A stretch of DNA of 64,000 nt, from positions 59,023-123,022 of the forward strand of contig QANZ01011811.1 in the NCBI GenBank assembly GCA_003254925.1. Direction: 5' to 3'. The notes beneath the pieces are model-generated. The model saw nothing but the letters and a program-made list of their open reading frames with translations, was not told the DNA's origin and did no database searches. Positions 47,123 through 60,846 of the stretch are shown one piece after another. The position numbers were made by a program, and so were the translations under genes. Each line of letters begins with the position of its first letter. Position 1 is the stretch's first letter. The stretch comes from Chamaecrista fasciculata. Taxonomy: Eukaryota; Streptophyta; Magnoliopsida; Fabales; Fabaceae.

Positions 47123-48301
47123 GTCCTTGTTCTTTTGTGTGTAATCACTTAACTGATAGATTTTGGCTAGTTTGATAGTAGCAATATTTCCTTTTGTATT
47201 GAGGACAGATTTGAGTGAAGCTATTGGGCTCCCAACAAATTCGTTATCAACTGAGATCATTGAGACATTCCAGGATCATTTGTGCACTCTTCTATTAGTC
47301 TATGTCTTTATTGATTTAAAATACAAATTACGGTGTTACAGTATACAAGTCATCCTGCATTTTGCATGGGTGCGTTTGGTCAAGGAGTCTGCCCTATTTG
47401 TAACGTAAAATCTGTAGTTATTATATTCCCAAATTTGGAGGGTAATCTTTAGCAAGTTTAGCAAGCCTTAGTGTGAAGGTCAAGCTGAATCATTTCGTTT
47501 CTCGTGTGTAGTAATCAATCCCGTAGTTCGGAGTACCATTTGTGTTTTGCCCAGGTTTTCTTTTATCGATTTTGATCCAACGGCATTACATCTAAATTTC
47601 ATTCTTGCAGTGAGGATAATAAAGATAAATCTTCATTTATTTCTTTCAAACAATTGAGTATTTTTAATGTATCCCGGTATTATGGTTTAGTAAAATAATG
47701 CATATTTAGTATCAGTAATTCAGTATTATAGATCCCTTTTTTTTGGTCAAAGAGAAAAATGTACAGATTTATTATCTTGCACCATCATCTAGAAGAATAA
47801 TCTCTTTTTTTGGTAATTGGGAGGGTAAAGCCGAGAATCCTAACTACAAAGAAACATAACGGGGCATAGACTAGAGCGACACTCAAATTCTATTCACAAT
47901 TCGTACGGAACATGGAGAAAAACCAAGAATGTAATTTCCAGAGAACAGGGGAAACGATTATGCTATTTAAGCCCAGGACCAAAGCTCTTGCCGATGAGAA
48001 TAAGAATACACAAATAATAAATCACCTTTAAATGCAATGGAGTTTATGAAAAGTATAGAAGGCGAGTTCAGGCCATGAATCATTATAACCTCTAAAAGAT
48101 AAATTAAATCGATCTTTTCCACCTAATAATTCAAACTTTGAAGCAACGATTTGGATCATCTACCTCAGAATACTCACAATATCAGATGAAACTTCATACT
48201 CACCAAGGCGTCCATGGCCAGGTCACCTACTCAAGACAGTGTACACGAAAGCTGGCAATGTCTCAGCAAAGTGGAATTCGTTGAATTTAACCACGAAACT
48301 T
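47123..48301. other. Convergent intergenic region
   Basis: 3' ends of SF3A2 (+) and PIP5K (-). No gene or repeat could be supported. Confidence 0.45.
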
Positions 48302-51300
48302 TTAACCAGCCAATGCATTTGGTGGGAACACTTTCTGAATGAATTCCAAGAAGCGATTTGAGTAGAATGTAGGGTCCACGGCTGAGATGGATAATGAATC
48401 AAACTGAATGGACTTATACGCATGTTCAATCTTCTTAGTCATGTTGTAGTCTTGCAGTATGTCAATGATACCCAGATAAAGTACGACATCATACACCTCA
48501 TGGAACATTTGCTTCTCCTGTTTTCCTGGAATCAGCTCTGCCCTTGCCGGCATGTTCACACCTAGTTGGATTTGAAGCCTGCTTAACAAGTGGCAAAGAA
48601 CGAAAAAAAAAAACCTCAGTATGCACAAACCCCGTTCAAATTATCTCAATGGTGAAAAGGAACATTTTATATCATTATGATCCTAATTGACATGACTATT
48701 TTCTTTTTTTAATGGAATATCATCTTTATAAGGATAGCTCCATTCTAGCATGTAGCAGTATCTAGGAGCTCCACAAACTAGCACCTTCTGCTATGAATTT
48801 GACAGTCCTTAGGATCCATGAAGATTTCTATCACCAGTAGACCAGGAGAGGTGAATTTTTGCAACCCTTCATTTTGTCGCAAAGCCTAACATATGGTGAG
48901 AAATTAAGCTCTCAAATCCCAGCCTTTGAAAAATCAAAAATCACTTTTCATAGTTGTTTTGTTTAGGTCAAAGAGGTGCACACACACAATCTGGAAATAA
49001 ATAGACGATATCTCTCTCCACACCTTCATCCAAAAAATGTAGAAGTAAAGCCATTGGATCACTTGTCAGTGACAGTGAACACAAGTTTCTCAGTATTTTC
49101 TCTGAACACAGGAAAAAGTAATAGGACAGCGGGAGCACATTGGCAAATGTTCCAGAGAATTGATAAGAATCCCATAAAAACTCGTAATAAAATCTTACCT
49201 AGCTGTACCAGGTAGAAGGAGATCCACCTCCTCATCACCAGCAGATGAAGCTCGCAATCGGCTACCCCTTATGTGTGGGCCAACAACAACACTATTATCA
49301 TTGTCTCCCCGAGGAACCAGCACAAGGCCTTGTGGATAGTTTAATACTTCATCCTCCAGAGGATCTGATGGTTGATCAGTAATAATATATTGTGATAAAT
49401 TAGTTTGATCCATATTCTATCAGAAAAGAAAGAATATAATCCATATATAGGGAAAGTATTTGAGGTAATATGAGAAATTCTGACATATCTTCAGAAAGAA
49501 CATTTGAAGATAAAAAAATTTATTTTTTAATATAAAAATATTTATAAATAAATAAATAAAAAAGAAACACTGACAGCCTTAAGACAAGCAGAATTATAGA
49601 CAACGTTTCTAAAATGATTCCCAAAAAAATTTGAGTATAAGACCCTAACTTAAGGCCATGCTACTCTTAGGTTACAAAATCCTCACCACAGAAATTTCTT
49701 CTCAAGGTACGGTCAAACAAAAGCCAATTTTGGATGGAGAAAGAAACATCAGATACCCTCATAAAATCACCTCCAACTACCATATTCCTAAGGGAACCCT
49801 CTTCACATACTTGCTCTGGCACCATTGGATTGCTAGAAACAAAAAGATTTCGGAATCTCAAACTTTCTCCCCCATCATCACTTCCAAACTTGCCATTTCT
49901 AAAGCTCAAGAATTCTTCTTCTTGGCCTCTAGATATAAACATGCCCAAACTGCTCATATCTGCTACATTGGTTGGACTCCACCTCCAACCAATAAGTTCA
50001 AATCAAACACTGATGGCGCATTTAATCCTTCTTCCAACTTGGCTACCACGGGTGGCCTTATTAGAGATCACTTGGGCAATTGGGTTGTTGGTTTCTCCAA
50101 ATTCCTGGGTTTTGGTAGCTCCCTCATTGCTGAAATTTGGGGCATTAAACTTGGTTTATCTTTATGTAAAAGCAAAGGGATCTATAATGTCTTAGTTGAA
50201 TCTGACTCTGAGCTTGCTGTCATGCTTATTTTGGATCATAATCTGTCTTCCAGTCACCATCTCTACCCTCTTATCATCTCTAGCAGGTTAGACCTCACTG
50301 TGTTGCTTTCTAGCATCACACACATTCATAGAGAGGGCAATATGTGTGCAGACTCAATGGCAAAGATGTCTCTTGCTGACAGAAATGATTACAAGATCTT
50401 CGATGCCATTCCTTCCTTCCTCTTTTTGGCTTTGCATGATGATATGGATGGAAGAACTTACCCTAGACGGATTGGAGTTGGATAACTCTTCTTCTTGCTG
50501 TTTTTCAGTTTTCTGTGTTGTTTCCTTGTGTCCTGTTTTATTAGTTTTGGCTTTGTTTTGCCCTCTCTGTTATCTCGTTTTGTTTGTAATGTTTATCCTT
50601 GTATTGTGGCTTATCTGTACTGAACTTTTTTCTCTGCAATGAATTTCATCTTTCACGAAAAAAAAAAAAAAAATACCCTCATAAGATTTATCAACGTGGC
50701 TACCTAATGTTCCAAAAGTAGAGCTGTACCACCTGCTTACTATACAAGGAGTTGGTGGCATGACATTGTCCCCCCATTCCAAGTCATCATTTCACTTCCA
50801 TAACTCCCTATTACATGCAAACTTCTAACTAAAGATGCCTCAATAGTAAATCCTCCTTAGAGTTAGATTTTAAGCATGTAAAGACAAACAATAAATCATC
50901 AGTTTTAACTTTTAATAAGTCAGATCTGATGCCCACCTTCCTCTGCAAGAATTGCTAATCCATCTGCATTCATACTTTGGCTGTTTGACATGAGAGAGCG
51001 CAAGTGTTGAGGAGCTCGATAGTGTACACCTAGGAGAAGGCTGTAATCCATAATGTGCTGTGCTTCCAAAAATTTACTGTCAGTTTCAATCTGCCTGCAC
51101 AAAGCATGTTTATGAGGAAATATTTCATTTTTTCGCAGTCAAGGTCACATTAGAGATATTTTGCCTAGAAATATTGTTGCCTTTTTTTAACATTGTTTCC
51201 AAGATGCAACAGTTTATGAGAAACATATAGGGAAAAAGATTAGTTGATCGAAAATTACATATTTATTGCATGCACAATCAAAATATGAGGTAAGAGAAAT

Positions 51301-54300
51301 GCTGCATTGATGAAAAAATTGCTTTGAAACACTCACAACATACTATATAAAAGATATACATATTGGTATTGCAATTGCTCTTCTGCTCTTTGTTGCTTTG
51401 TCTAATGAGAATAACTTAATATCTTTTCCTTCTCATAATGTTCTTTCATACTAAAAAATTGCCAAATGTAATGAGGAGAGATAACGAGAGATTTTTGGAA
51501 CTACCACTTACTTCAGTAAAGACTCCCGCCAAGATGGTTCCAAGTAAAAGCAGTAGTTTAGATCCAAATCTTTAAGAGTGGTATTCTCATCAATTTCTAT
51601 CTTGTCTGATGAACGTCCGAGGGATGAACCTTTTAAATCAAATCTACGATGGATCCTTAGTTCTGTACAGAACATATTTCCCATTACAACAAAGCGAAAC
51701 TGCAGCAGGTGATATTTATAAGAAAATGTTAGTTACTTTTTCAAAGGAAATGATAATTATTGAGTCTTATTGCATGAAAGTGCAAGCCATGAAGGAAACC
51801 GATATTTGATGTAGTAAATAATTTGCTTATGTTGATATTCCAGATACCAAGTATTAAGATGCAAGCCATCACATAATAATAAATACAAACTCTCGAAAAA
51901 TGGCTCAGCCATGGAAAAATGCTGCAAGTTAAAATGAACTTTACCTTTTGACCGCTTGAAGGTTTAATCCTGTGAAGACCAAAGAATTTTGTTATAAGTG
52001 TATTCTCGTATGACTTCACATGATGATGATAGTCTGGAAGCATTCTTAGCAGAACCTACAAGTCAATTTTCTGTTACCATAATCTGAATTTTATAATTAA
52101 AAACAAATAACAAGAAAAGAACAAGTTGATGTCACAGCCAAAACAGCATGCCAAAAGTTGCTTCAGTAAGCATTTACTATGATCTTATTTTCCATTTTAT
52201 ATAAGCAAGATATTATAGACCTACTATATTATTTCCATCACTTAAAGATAGTCATATAAGTTATCCAAGCTATATTTAGTAAATTTATGTCATAAAAAAA
52301 TACGGATGAAACAAAGTAATATACTGGCAATTATTAGAAGCTATTTAACACAGGGTAGACATAATCTAGAAAACTATGGTAAAGGACTAGTCCGTAATAA
52401 TTTTCGTAAAAAGGGCTCATGAACAGCTTGGTTAATCCTGGCATGGAATAGCTGAACAAAATTAACCATTTAATGATGAGTGGATCCTTGCTGCCATATT
52501 TCACTATCATCAACTTTTTATTTGCAAGGTGGGGTAAACCGACTTGAGATTTTACTTTTAAAATCTAAGGCTAATCTATACTGTAAATATACCTACATAC
52601 AAATAGCAGCTCCCTGAATTTCTACAGATGTACAGTTTTGCCAACATTTCATTTCTTCCTTCCAAATTTTGAACAAAGATTGCTTAATCCATGACTGTGA
52701 ATGTGCTTCAAAAGTTTCATACAATCACATGTGTTGGCAGCACGGAGATAAATAATGCCACAAGAAGATTTTGAATGCATTCTCGATGAAATTTACAATC
52801 TGTATTGGATAAAAAAAATCCTAAAATCCATAAACTGTGAAAGAATAAAAAAGTTTCCTCAAAATTAAGGGCTAACTGAACAAAGCATAATCTGCCTGCC
52901 ATGCTATTGCTTATATTATTCTTTATTTCAATGAACAAGTTCTATCAAAAAACCACAAGGGGCCAATGATCTTCAAAGAATGCATAAAATGGTGTCCATT
53001 AAGGACAGAACAAAAGAAAAGACACACGTCATGATATTATGACATACTATATGATACAAAATTTCACTATGAAACCTCAGACTTTCCATTAGTACAAACT
53101 GATTACATGTCTTGAACTCTTAAAAAAATTTCAGAAGTATATAGCCTTTAGGGGCAGTAATTATAATTCATAATCATTTATATCCACGACTAGTGTAAAT
53201 GAACAGGTTCCAAATAGAACATACCTTTACTTCAGATCTCCGCAGTGTCTTGATCATGAAGCGATCATCCTGAGACAAGAAAAAGACGCTACCACTTTTT
53301 CCTGGAGAAGACAGTTCTCTGAGAGCATCATTTCCGCATATGGACATCATGTAGTCTGCGGCATCAATCTTAAACAATTCTCTCAAATTTCTGCGAAAGA
53401 TTTTGAGAAGGTCATGTATAACAGCCATATTAAAAACTGGAGAACAGGAACGTGACAGCTGTTCCTTGCTCATGTATAACTAACAATTTAAAAACATGAA
53501 AGGACAACTGCCACACTTGTAAGTAATGTTTCTATTTACTTATTCTCTTTTTCTTTTCGTTTATGTTCTTACAGTATAAGAATGCATCACTATAGTCTTC
53601 TGCAGTTCATAAAACTTATCAAGTTCAAAACTAAGGTTGATATAAAATATCCGACACAAGTTAAAGCACAACTCAACAATTGCTGATCGTGCTCAGATTG
53701 ATATACCAGGTGATGCAAGAAGATGCATGAAATTTATGAAGCGTAATATGACATGTTCCAGATTCCAGGGCCTTATACAGCCTTTTATTCTTATGTGTGT
53801 AATGTACAGTTCTAATTCCAAAACTGTGGCCTTTCTGTTTACATTGCCGCATGATGCTTTCATTAGGAATAACTTGGTCGGGCTTCTTGGTGAGCCTTCA
53901 CACCCCAACTCAGAGCAACTTCTGAGCTCTCACTATACATTGTTTTGGTCAGAATAAGGTGCCATAATGTGGCAGTACTGTGCAATCTATGCAGTTCTAA
54001 GGTGTAAATGGGTGGAGTGGAATGCTCGCATCTTCAAGGGTTATGGGATAGGATTGTCCTTAACAGCTTAAGGCCTCTCTCTGGTTCTTTTCTCAGGGTT
54101 GCTTCAGGGTTTTTCATTTCTCATCTGATATGGGAAGACATTCCACACCTTTCTTGCTTTCCTTAGCCAGTTTTAGCTCTTCATTGTCTTTTATTATTTT
54201 GTGTTTTGGAGGATACACTGTCCTCCCCTTTAGATGTATTTTTTTGACTCTACTCTACTGAAATCTTTCATGTTATCCAAATAAATAAATAAAATTTAAG

Positions 54301-56796
54301 ACGTAAGATTGAGGAGTGAGGACACATTAAAGTAGACCAAACCTGCCTCCTCCAAGAGAGATCAACATAATCTTTTTATGAAGACTGAAGAATCGCTCCT
54401 ATATGGGCTTAAATAGCTAAATTAATATTGTCAATCTGTAAGAGTGACCACAAATAATTTATTGAAGTACAGGAGCTGAAAATGCTCTACCTACATGTCT
54501 TGTCCTCTTATCCAGAAGAAAAGTTATAAGCGTATCTTAGCCAGATTTACAATAAACCAGCACAAACTACTTCATTCTAGAGCCAGAGCAACTTACGAAA
54601 ATCATATAAATTTACATGCATACTCAGTAGGCAGTAGTAAATCAACAAAAGAAAGGCTACTTAAAATAAACAGTTAGACTTGAATTTAAAAGAAAAGTTA
54701 GCTATTAACCTGAATACCATAGGACAGTAATCTTTCCATTTAAAATCCTCTGACTGATGAGGAGGTGTCAATTGAGAACCTTCTGTGGGGAAATTCATCC
54801 AGAAGCTTGCTCTGGGACCAAAGTCCGATGCACGAACTTCTCGTCTCTGTATGGGTGTAATCTTTCCTACAGTATATCTAACCATATTCAAGCACATCTT
54901 TATATTAGCTTTGGATAAATATCCAAAAAGCAAATAAGAATAGCATTGGGAACATTTTTAACTTCTAACTTCAGTAGGAAATAATGCCTCAATTGTTTAT
55001 GGTTGACTCATGATACTCTAGTGTCCAAATTAATGAAAGAAAGCAAGACAAGCCATTTGAATTTTACTGCAGAAACAGTGAAGAAACACAACAAAGAAGC
55101 AGATATTTGATGAATGAAGGACTGAAGATGAGACAACTTCTTGTTAATATTTTAGTCTCAACAGTCAACACAATACAGAATTTATACTTTATTCATCATC
55201 ACTTCTTTTGGAAGTGGACTGGGACAATAATTATTAATTTTATGACAAACAGAAGGGTAGATTTCAAAGAAAGATAATTTTACAGCAAAAAATCTATATT
55301 CTCATTCTCTTTTGGAGCCAAATACCTCAGACCTAAACTGTTGATCCCAAGGAAGAATGAAAAGAAAAACCATCAAAAGGGAAGGGTAGCATGTGCATTA
55401 CAATGGATTAGTGTGATTAGAAAGCAAACATATTCTTCAAGAGAGCAAAATCTTATAGCATTTTAATGATTAATGAACTAAAATAATTAAATCAGAAATA
55501 ATGTGCAACAAGTTAGGATAGTGACTTGTACCTTATCCCGAGCTGCAAACTTAGCATTAGATCATAACTTCTATGGCCTTTGATGATCGCCTCACCGGGT
55601 CTTTTAATCTCTCTGGCAAGTTTTTTTTGTAGTCGTTTTGCCCTTCTGGAAGTTGAAGAAAAACTATTATTTAACACTACCTCACTTATTAATACACCTT
55701 GCATATACTCTCGTTCCAAAATTGGGATCTTTGAATCAACCTCTTTATCACTACTTTCAAAGGCAGATTCTGTTGAACCTAGCATCGAGTCATGCCCAAT
55801 AACTTTCTCAATAGATACCTCAAGACTCCAGCGCCTTTCAAGAGAAACATTTCTGCTGCGAGACTGTTCCAGATTTAGCAGGTTTCCTTTTGAAAGCTTA
55901 TCAGATGAACCACGATTTGACCTGCCATTGCCACCAACCTTGACATTTCCCATATCAACAGAAGCAGCATGATGAATATGTGCCTGGTTCTGTTTTCTTA
56001 AATCTGGCAATAGCCCTCTTTTTCTCAAGGCATTGAAATAAACTTCTTGTACAGATGGAAGATGGCTGCCTTTTGGATAATACGTTCCTTTTCCATCTTT
56101 CAAACCACGTGTCCAGGTCCCAACATAGCAGCCTCCATCACTCCATGTATACACTCCAAACCCATGCATCATACCATTTAGCCAACTTCCTTCAAATGAG
56201 TCCCCATTTATCCAGGTGAGAGTTCCTTTTCCTGACATTTTTCCCCCTTTCATATTCCCCAAATATACATTTCCATTAGCCCAGGTATATTTTCCAGGCC
56301 CCTCTGGTGTTCCTTGGATCCATGAGCCTTCAAAGATATCTCGATTAGGATATACTTGATAACCCAATCCATGTTTAAGATTCAATCGCCACCGACCTTT
56401 ATAGGTTAATTTGTCAGGACCAGTATATGCTCCTGTCCCATGGATATAGCCACCAGAGAATTCTCCCTCATACACCGCTCCAGAAGACCATTGTATTATT
56501 CCATTACCATGTCTCATCCCCCGTCTCCACTCACCCTCATATACACAACCATCTGACCACGCATACTTACCCTTTCCCTCGGGAATGTTGCCAAGAAGGG
56601 ACCCAGAATATGATTCTCCATTAGGAAGTAAAAGTTCTCCGACCCTAAAGCCAACAAGTTCAGAGGAATGACCAGATTCACCGTTTGTCAATTTGGATAT
56701 TTGGTCTAAGCCAGAAACAGCATCAAGAGACTTTGTTCTCTCTGCACAAGAAAGTGCTCCATCCACACTATCAACGATGGCCACAGGGCCAGACAT
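48302..56796 (-). CDS. PIP5K9: Phosphatidylinositol-4-phosphate 5-kinase with MORN repeats, PIP5K9-like
   Basis: Eight coding exons on the minus strand (55532-56796, 54710-54877, 53225-53390, 51945-52055, 51512-51699, 50937-51094, 49199-49364, 48302-48578) join in frame to 832 residues. The start [20 protein letters not shown] is the first ATG after the last leader intron; the frame upstream has no ATG. About eight MORN units follow (for example [40 protein letters not shown]). After a Ser-rich linker comes the kinase: [74 protein letters not shown], and the activation loop KKIEHAYKS. It makes PI(4,5)P2 at membranes. Arabidopsis PIP5K9 binds a cytosolic invertase; that is not shown here. Two introns carry L1 pieces in antisense. 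Confidence 0.94.
49753..50684 (+). mobile_element. 5'-truncated L1 retrotransposon in a PIP5K intron
   Basis: The target duplication ataccctcataa stands at 49753-49764 and 50673-50684. The inserted part (49765-50672) ends in a poly-A run (about 50658-50672) and encodes the C-terminal part of an L1 ORF2 with an RNase H-like domain: [59 protein letters not shown] and [13 protein letters not shown]. The frame is open over about 240 codons. It sits antisense in intron 7, about 250 bases from the donor side and 390 from the acceptor side, so splicing can still work. Confidence 0.88.
53690..54300 (+). mobile_element. Old L1 3' fragment in PIP5K intron 2
   Basis: Plus-strand reading shows [20 protein letters not shown] followed by RIFKG, which resembles the zf-RVT tail of plant L1 ORF2 (CA..A.LW..W.ERNARIF). 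It is followed by stops, a T-rich 3' region and an (aaat)n tail near 54283-54296. No clear target duplication was found. Confidence 0.5.
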
Positions 56797-58069
56797 GCAT
56801 AATGACCAAAAGGAAAATTTCCTTATAGAATTATAAGTATCCCAGATTCTCAACAGCTACAAGTCAAGAAGGATTGCATAGGAAATCTTATCAATCGATT
56901 TATCCCTGAAATGTTTTACTCCTTTGACTGGAGAGGAGTCAGGAAAGAAATACATTAGAGATTTGTTATAATGCAAACAGGAAGAAACATACATTCTAGC
57001 CATTAAAAGGTGAAGAAGTAGAGAAAAAAAATACCTGCGAGAGATTAATTGAGAATAGATAGAAGCATGCCTAAATCCTACAAAGCAGTGACTAAATACT
57101 ATATTTTCTCACTAACTTTGGGGACAACATACAAACAATCTTAACTTCAAAAGAAAACAGCAACTGGAACTGCTGACACAAGCAAAACTAACGGCAAATT
57201 TAGGTTTAAAGACAACAAATTAATCAAACCAAAGAAATAAGCAAGATAATCATCCAAAAGATAGGAGGAGAAGTACATGGCTGGTAAGCTGAAAATTGTA
57301 GAACGTATTGGATATGAGTAAGCTGCAAAAAAAATTTCCTCAATATAGGACCATTTGCTTGTTTCATCCAAAAGCCAAGTAAATGGAAAATTGTCCTTGA
57401 CGGTAAACAAAACAGAGTAGTGGGTTAAGGAACCTGGAAAAATGAAGAGAAGACAGACAGAGACAGAACTTGCTAATATTAACATGTCCGTCCGGGACTG
57501 AAACAACGGAATCGAAGCTCCATATGTTATCCTACAGTTAAGCAATAAATTTTTGTTCCGGTTTCCTAATCAGTAGCATCAAAATTCCTAAACGTAGCAT
57601 GGATAATTAGAGGTGAACACATGATTCAACAAAATAGGTTCGCAAAATGCCATACATAATCAAATTCAAACGTGGCAAATTTCTGGTGAAACAGAAAATA
57701 GAAAATCTGGTCACACAGTTATCCTGAAAAGTTTCCAAGCTTTGACTACAAAAACTCTCAGATAATATCCAGGAATCCTTTCAACATAGTATGTCCTGAA
57801 TATAACAAAAACTCACAACCTCAGAACAAAGTAGGAGACATCATACTCTTAATCATCACTCATCAGATTACCTGACAGTGTGCTCATTATTAGAGAAAAC
57901 TGCCAAAAGCAAAAGACCTCACAGCCTATAGCCCTATAGGCTATAGCGGTGCACAAACTTCTATAACACTACTTTGAACAGAACAAGAAAAAGGAAAAAG
58001 AAGAAAACAAAACGAAACAAAACAAAGATAGACGCAGAAAGAGAAGGAAGAAGCAGAGAGCAGCAGTAC

Positions 58070-58250
58070 CTTCAAAAGGTGAGGATCTCAAAGAATTGAG
58101 AGAGAGAAACAGAGGAACTGGTCATTGAAAACTCTGAAGCTATTTCAATTCTCCAATATCTCGCTTTCGGATCAATCTTGGCGATCATCAAACGGAATCG
58201 GATCCCGAGCTAGCTCAGCTTTGTCTTAAGCAGCAGGAAGATAGATAGAT
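58070..58250 (-). other. Probable leader exon of the PIP5K gene with an upstream frame
   Basis: On the minus strand an AG/pyrimidine-rich stretch ends TTTTGAAG before a GTACTG donor at 58069. The last leader intron would end at the acceptor TTGTAG just before 56857; another donor-like site (CAG/GTATTT) lies near 57032, so there may be two leader exons. An upstream frame of 38 codons runs 58188-58072 and ends one codon before the donor. The exon start is a guess; no TATA box was placed. Confidence 0.45.
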
Positions 58251-60540
58251 AGCCTATATTTCAAGGAAAATAAAATTCTTATTTAAATAAAAGCCGGAAA
58301 TTACAAAAATATCATTTCATTTATATTCATATTTTTATCATCTCGAACACGGAAAAGACAATACTGTCCACCTGTACGTAACCTTAAAGGCGTGTATTAA
58401 TCAAAGTTTATCAAACAATTTAGTGCGACAATTAATGCTTAAACCCAAAATCTAATTCGTGGGCTACCTTCCCCAGAAATTATTAAGAAATTGTTTAATT
58501 TAAACAAAATGGGTACGTCGCTTCGCTTCTTGGCCCCAGTGTATCAAATACGACACACCGTTTTCAGGACCGACGAGTTTCATTTTCGTTTTGACGTGGT
58601 TTGTACCGTTGCGTTTGATGGAGATGGCTACCCCACCACGTATAAAATGCCCACTGTATGTAAAAGATAGTTTTGAGAATTTCTTGTTTATCATTATCAG
58701 TTTTTGTCCACTAGATTTTCGCAGTTTCACTCTTTTTGATGTTTGAACTTGGAAAAAAATGATGGATCTACGGAAGTATTGGTTGTAATTCATTGTGGTA
58801 ACATCAGCTCTATTGTTTGTATAAAATTCAGTAGCTTTGGTCCACCTAGGTGACTTTAGGTTCCATTTTTATCTAACTTTTTCTTCACCTAACATTATTT
58901 GTTATTCGGTAACGGTATGCTAATTATTTAACTATATATTTACTGTCATTAACTTTACAAAAATTGGGTCCGCATCATTACATTTTATTTATAAAATGTT
59001 ATGTGACAAACATATTGTACGGTAATAATTCTTAAATGATATACAACATTTTGAGATAGTTTTAAAAAATAGAGTTAAATTTTAAATTCAAGGGCTTTTA
59101 TATATATGATACCTCATGTCATATCTTATTGATCTATAAGAAAATTAATAAGATTATGTAAAATGAATAATTTTATTATTCTTTTATTATATATGTTTGG
59201 TTGGAAAGTTACTTTCCTTTTGAAGCCTTGATGATGAAGAGTTGTATGCGTTGACCTCCCAATTGAGTTTTGGTGGGAAAGAAATAAGAAAGAGATTATA
59301 AGGAGACAGTGAGAATATTGCAGTTGTAAGTAGCTAGGCAAAAGGGAGAGCTTGAAGCATCACCGAGTTGTGCACCACACAACTTGCGCTTGCTGTTTTA
59401 AAGAATTTGAGGATCGATTGAGTATACGAAGAATACGATGCCTTCAATTTGTAGAAAAAGCACCCTTATCTCGCGCGCTTTTATAAATCTTTAAGAAAGG
59501 TATTTGTATGCAGTTGTCTTCTAGATCTACGTACGCACGCACGCACTTTTCTTCAATTTTGGGATATATGTATTAAAATAAATTAAGAATTGAAAATCAG
59601 ATCAACATTTTGAACGATTATGGAGAACGATTCACCAAGCTTTAGGTGCCTGTGAAAAACGACGACGGTTTTGTGCAGAATCCAAGTTCATTAACTGCTG
59701 CGATTGATATATGCTGAGAATATGATTAAATGAGACCGATAGATTGATTAATTATTTTGTGCAAAACTAATTACGGCGATCAGTTAATTATCTTGAATAG
59801 GCTTGAGAAATTGGCATCTGTGGCTTCAACAACAAGGATCCGCTAGATCTTAAGCAGTTTATGTCGCAATATTAATTAGCCAGGAGCATGTTTAGATCTT
59901 CCATGGATGTGATGAATTAGAGGAAGAAGAATGCAGATTTCAAAATCAGATTGAATCTTCACCTTAATCTTCAAGTTCATCCAATCTCATCATCTTTCCA
60001 TGTCATAAGCCAAAACCTTCGCCGCCGGTTAATTTAATTAGTATAACGGTGGCACCTTAACAAATAACAACATGATTATTGTTTAACAAGTAAATCAATA
60101 ATTTTGTATCTAAATGATCACAGAGTTGTTTAACAACTCTAAACAAGTGTTTATGGGAATAGTTGGTGCTATAAACATATGGAGCTAGATTACTAATTAC
60201 AATACTTAACACATATTTCATAACTTTTAATCATAATGGACAAGCAAATATAGTACCTATACAAATATATAAAATGTCAGCAATTAACTTGAGAAGTGAC
60301 TTTGAGAAGTGATATAGTCCATTTATTACCACACTCAGCATGAAAGCAAAAATAACTACACAAAGAACTAAGTCTTTGACTTAAAATATTAAGTAGGATT
60401 ATTCTTCTTGGTCTACCATATGATGATAGTCATTGCAACATCTTAAAATCATATTTGACAGAAAATCTATATGACAATAAGGGTCAAGTAATATTCAAAA
60501 AATCTATGATAAAAATAAAAACTAATATGGGACAAATTTT
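58251..60540. other. Intergenic region upstream of the PIP5K gene
   Basis: AT-rich, with no supportable gene in about 2.3 kb. Confidence 0.45.
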
Positions 60541-60559
60541 AAAACTAATTAATAAGAGT

Positions 60560-60846
60560 CAGGACCAAATTTGCAACCCTATACAAAGTTATGGGACCAA
60601 ATTTGCAACATTATACAAAGTTATGGGACCAAAGTTGGTCCTTTTTTTATCCATTTCACCCATATTTGTCACGTCATCATTCAACTCAGTCTGTCAAATC
60701 ATCTTTAACGACAGATAATGGATGGAAATCACCTTAGGATCAACGGTGGGACGTTTTCAAAAGTTATGGAATCAAAATTGCAAAAAAAAAATTATGAGAC
60801 TAAATTGAGACCTTTGCAAAAATTATGAGACCACAAATGCCAAGTT
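60560..60846 (+). mobile_element. Partial copy of the 8766-type MITE
   Basis: Runs of 'gttatgggaccaaa' and 'tttgcaac', then atatttgtcacgtcatcatt, aactcag, tggatggaaatca and 'gacgttttcaaaagttatgg', follow the order found at 8820-9210. The left half is mostly lost and no target duplication was found. Confidence 0.6.

Noticed and set aside
49658..49764. First part of the 275-codon frame in the PIP5K intron as part of the L1 protein
   Set aside because: This part precedes the target duplication, so it is host intron sequence that happens to be open into the element.
55580..55972. 130-codon plus-strand frame over PIP5K exon 1
   Set aside because: Antisense shadow of the MORN-linker coding sequence.
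56797..56853. Earlier PIP5K start (MRIWDTYNS...)
   Set aside because: The codon at 56853 is not ATG and lies directly behind a splice acceptor; the first ATG in the exon, at 56796, gives the family N-terminus.
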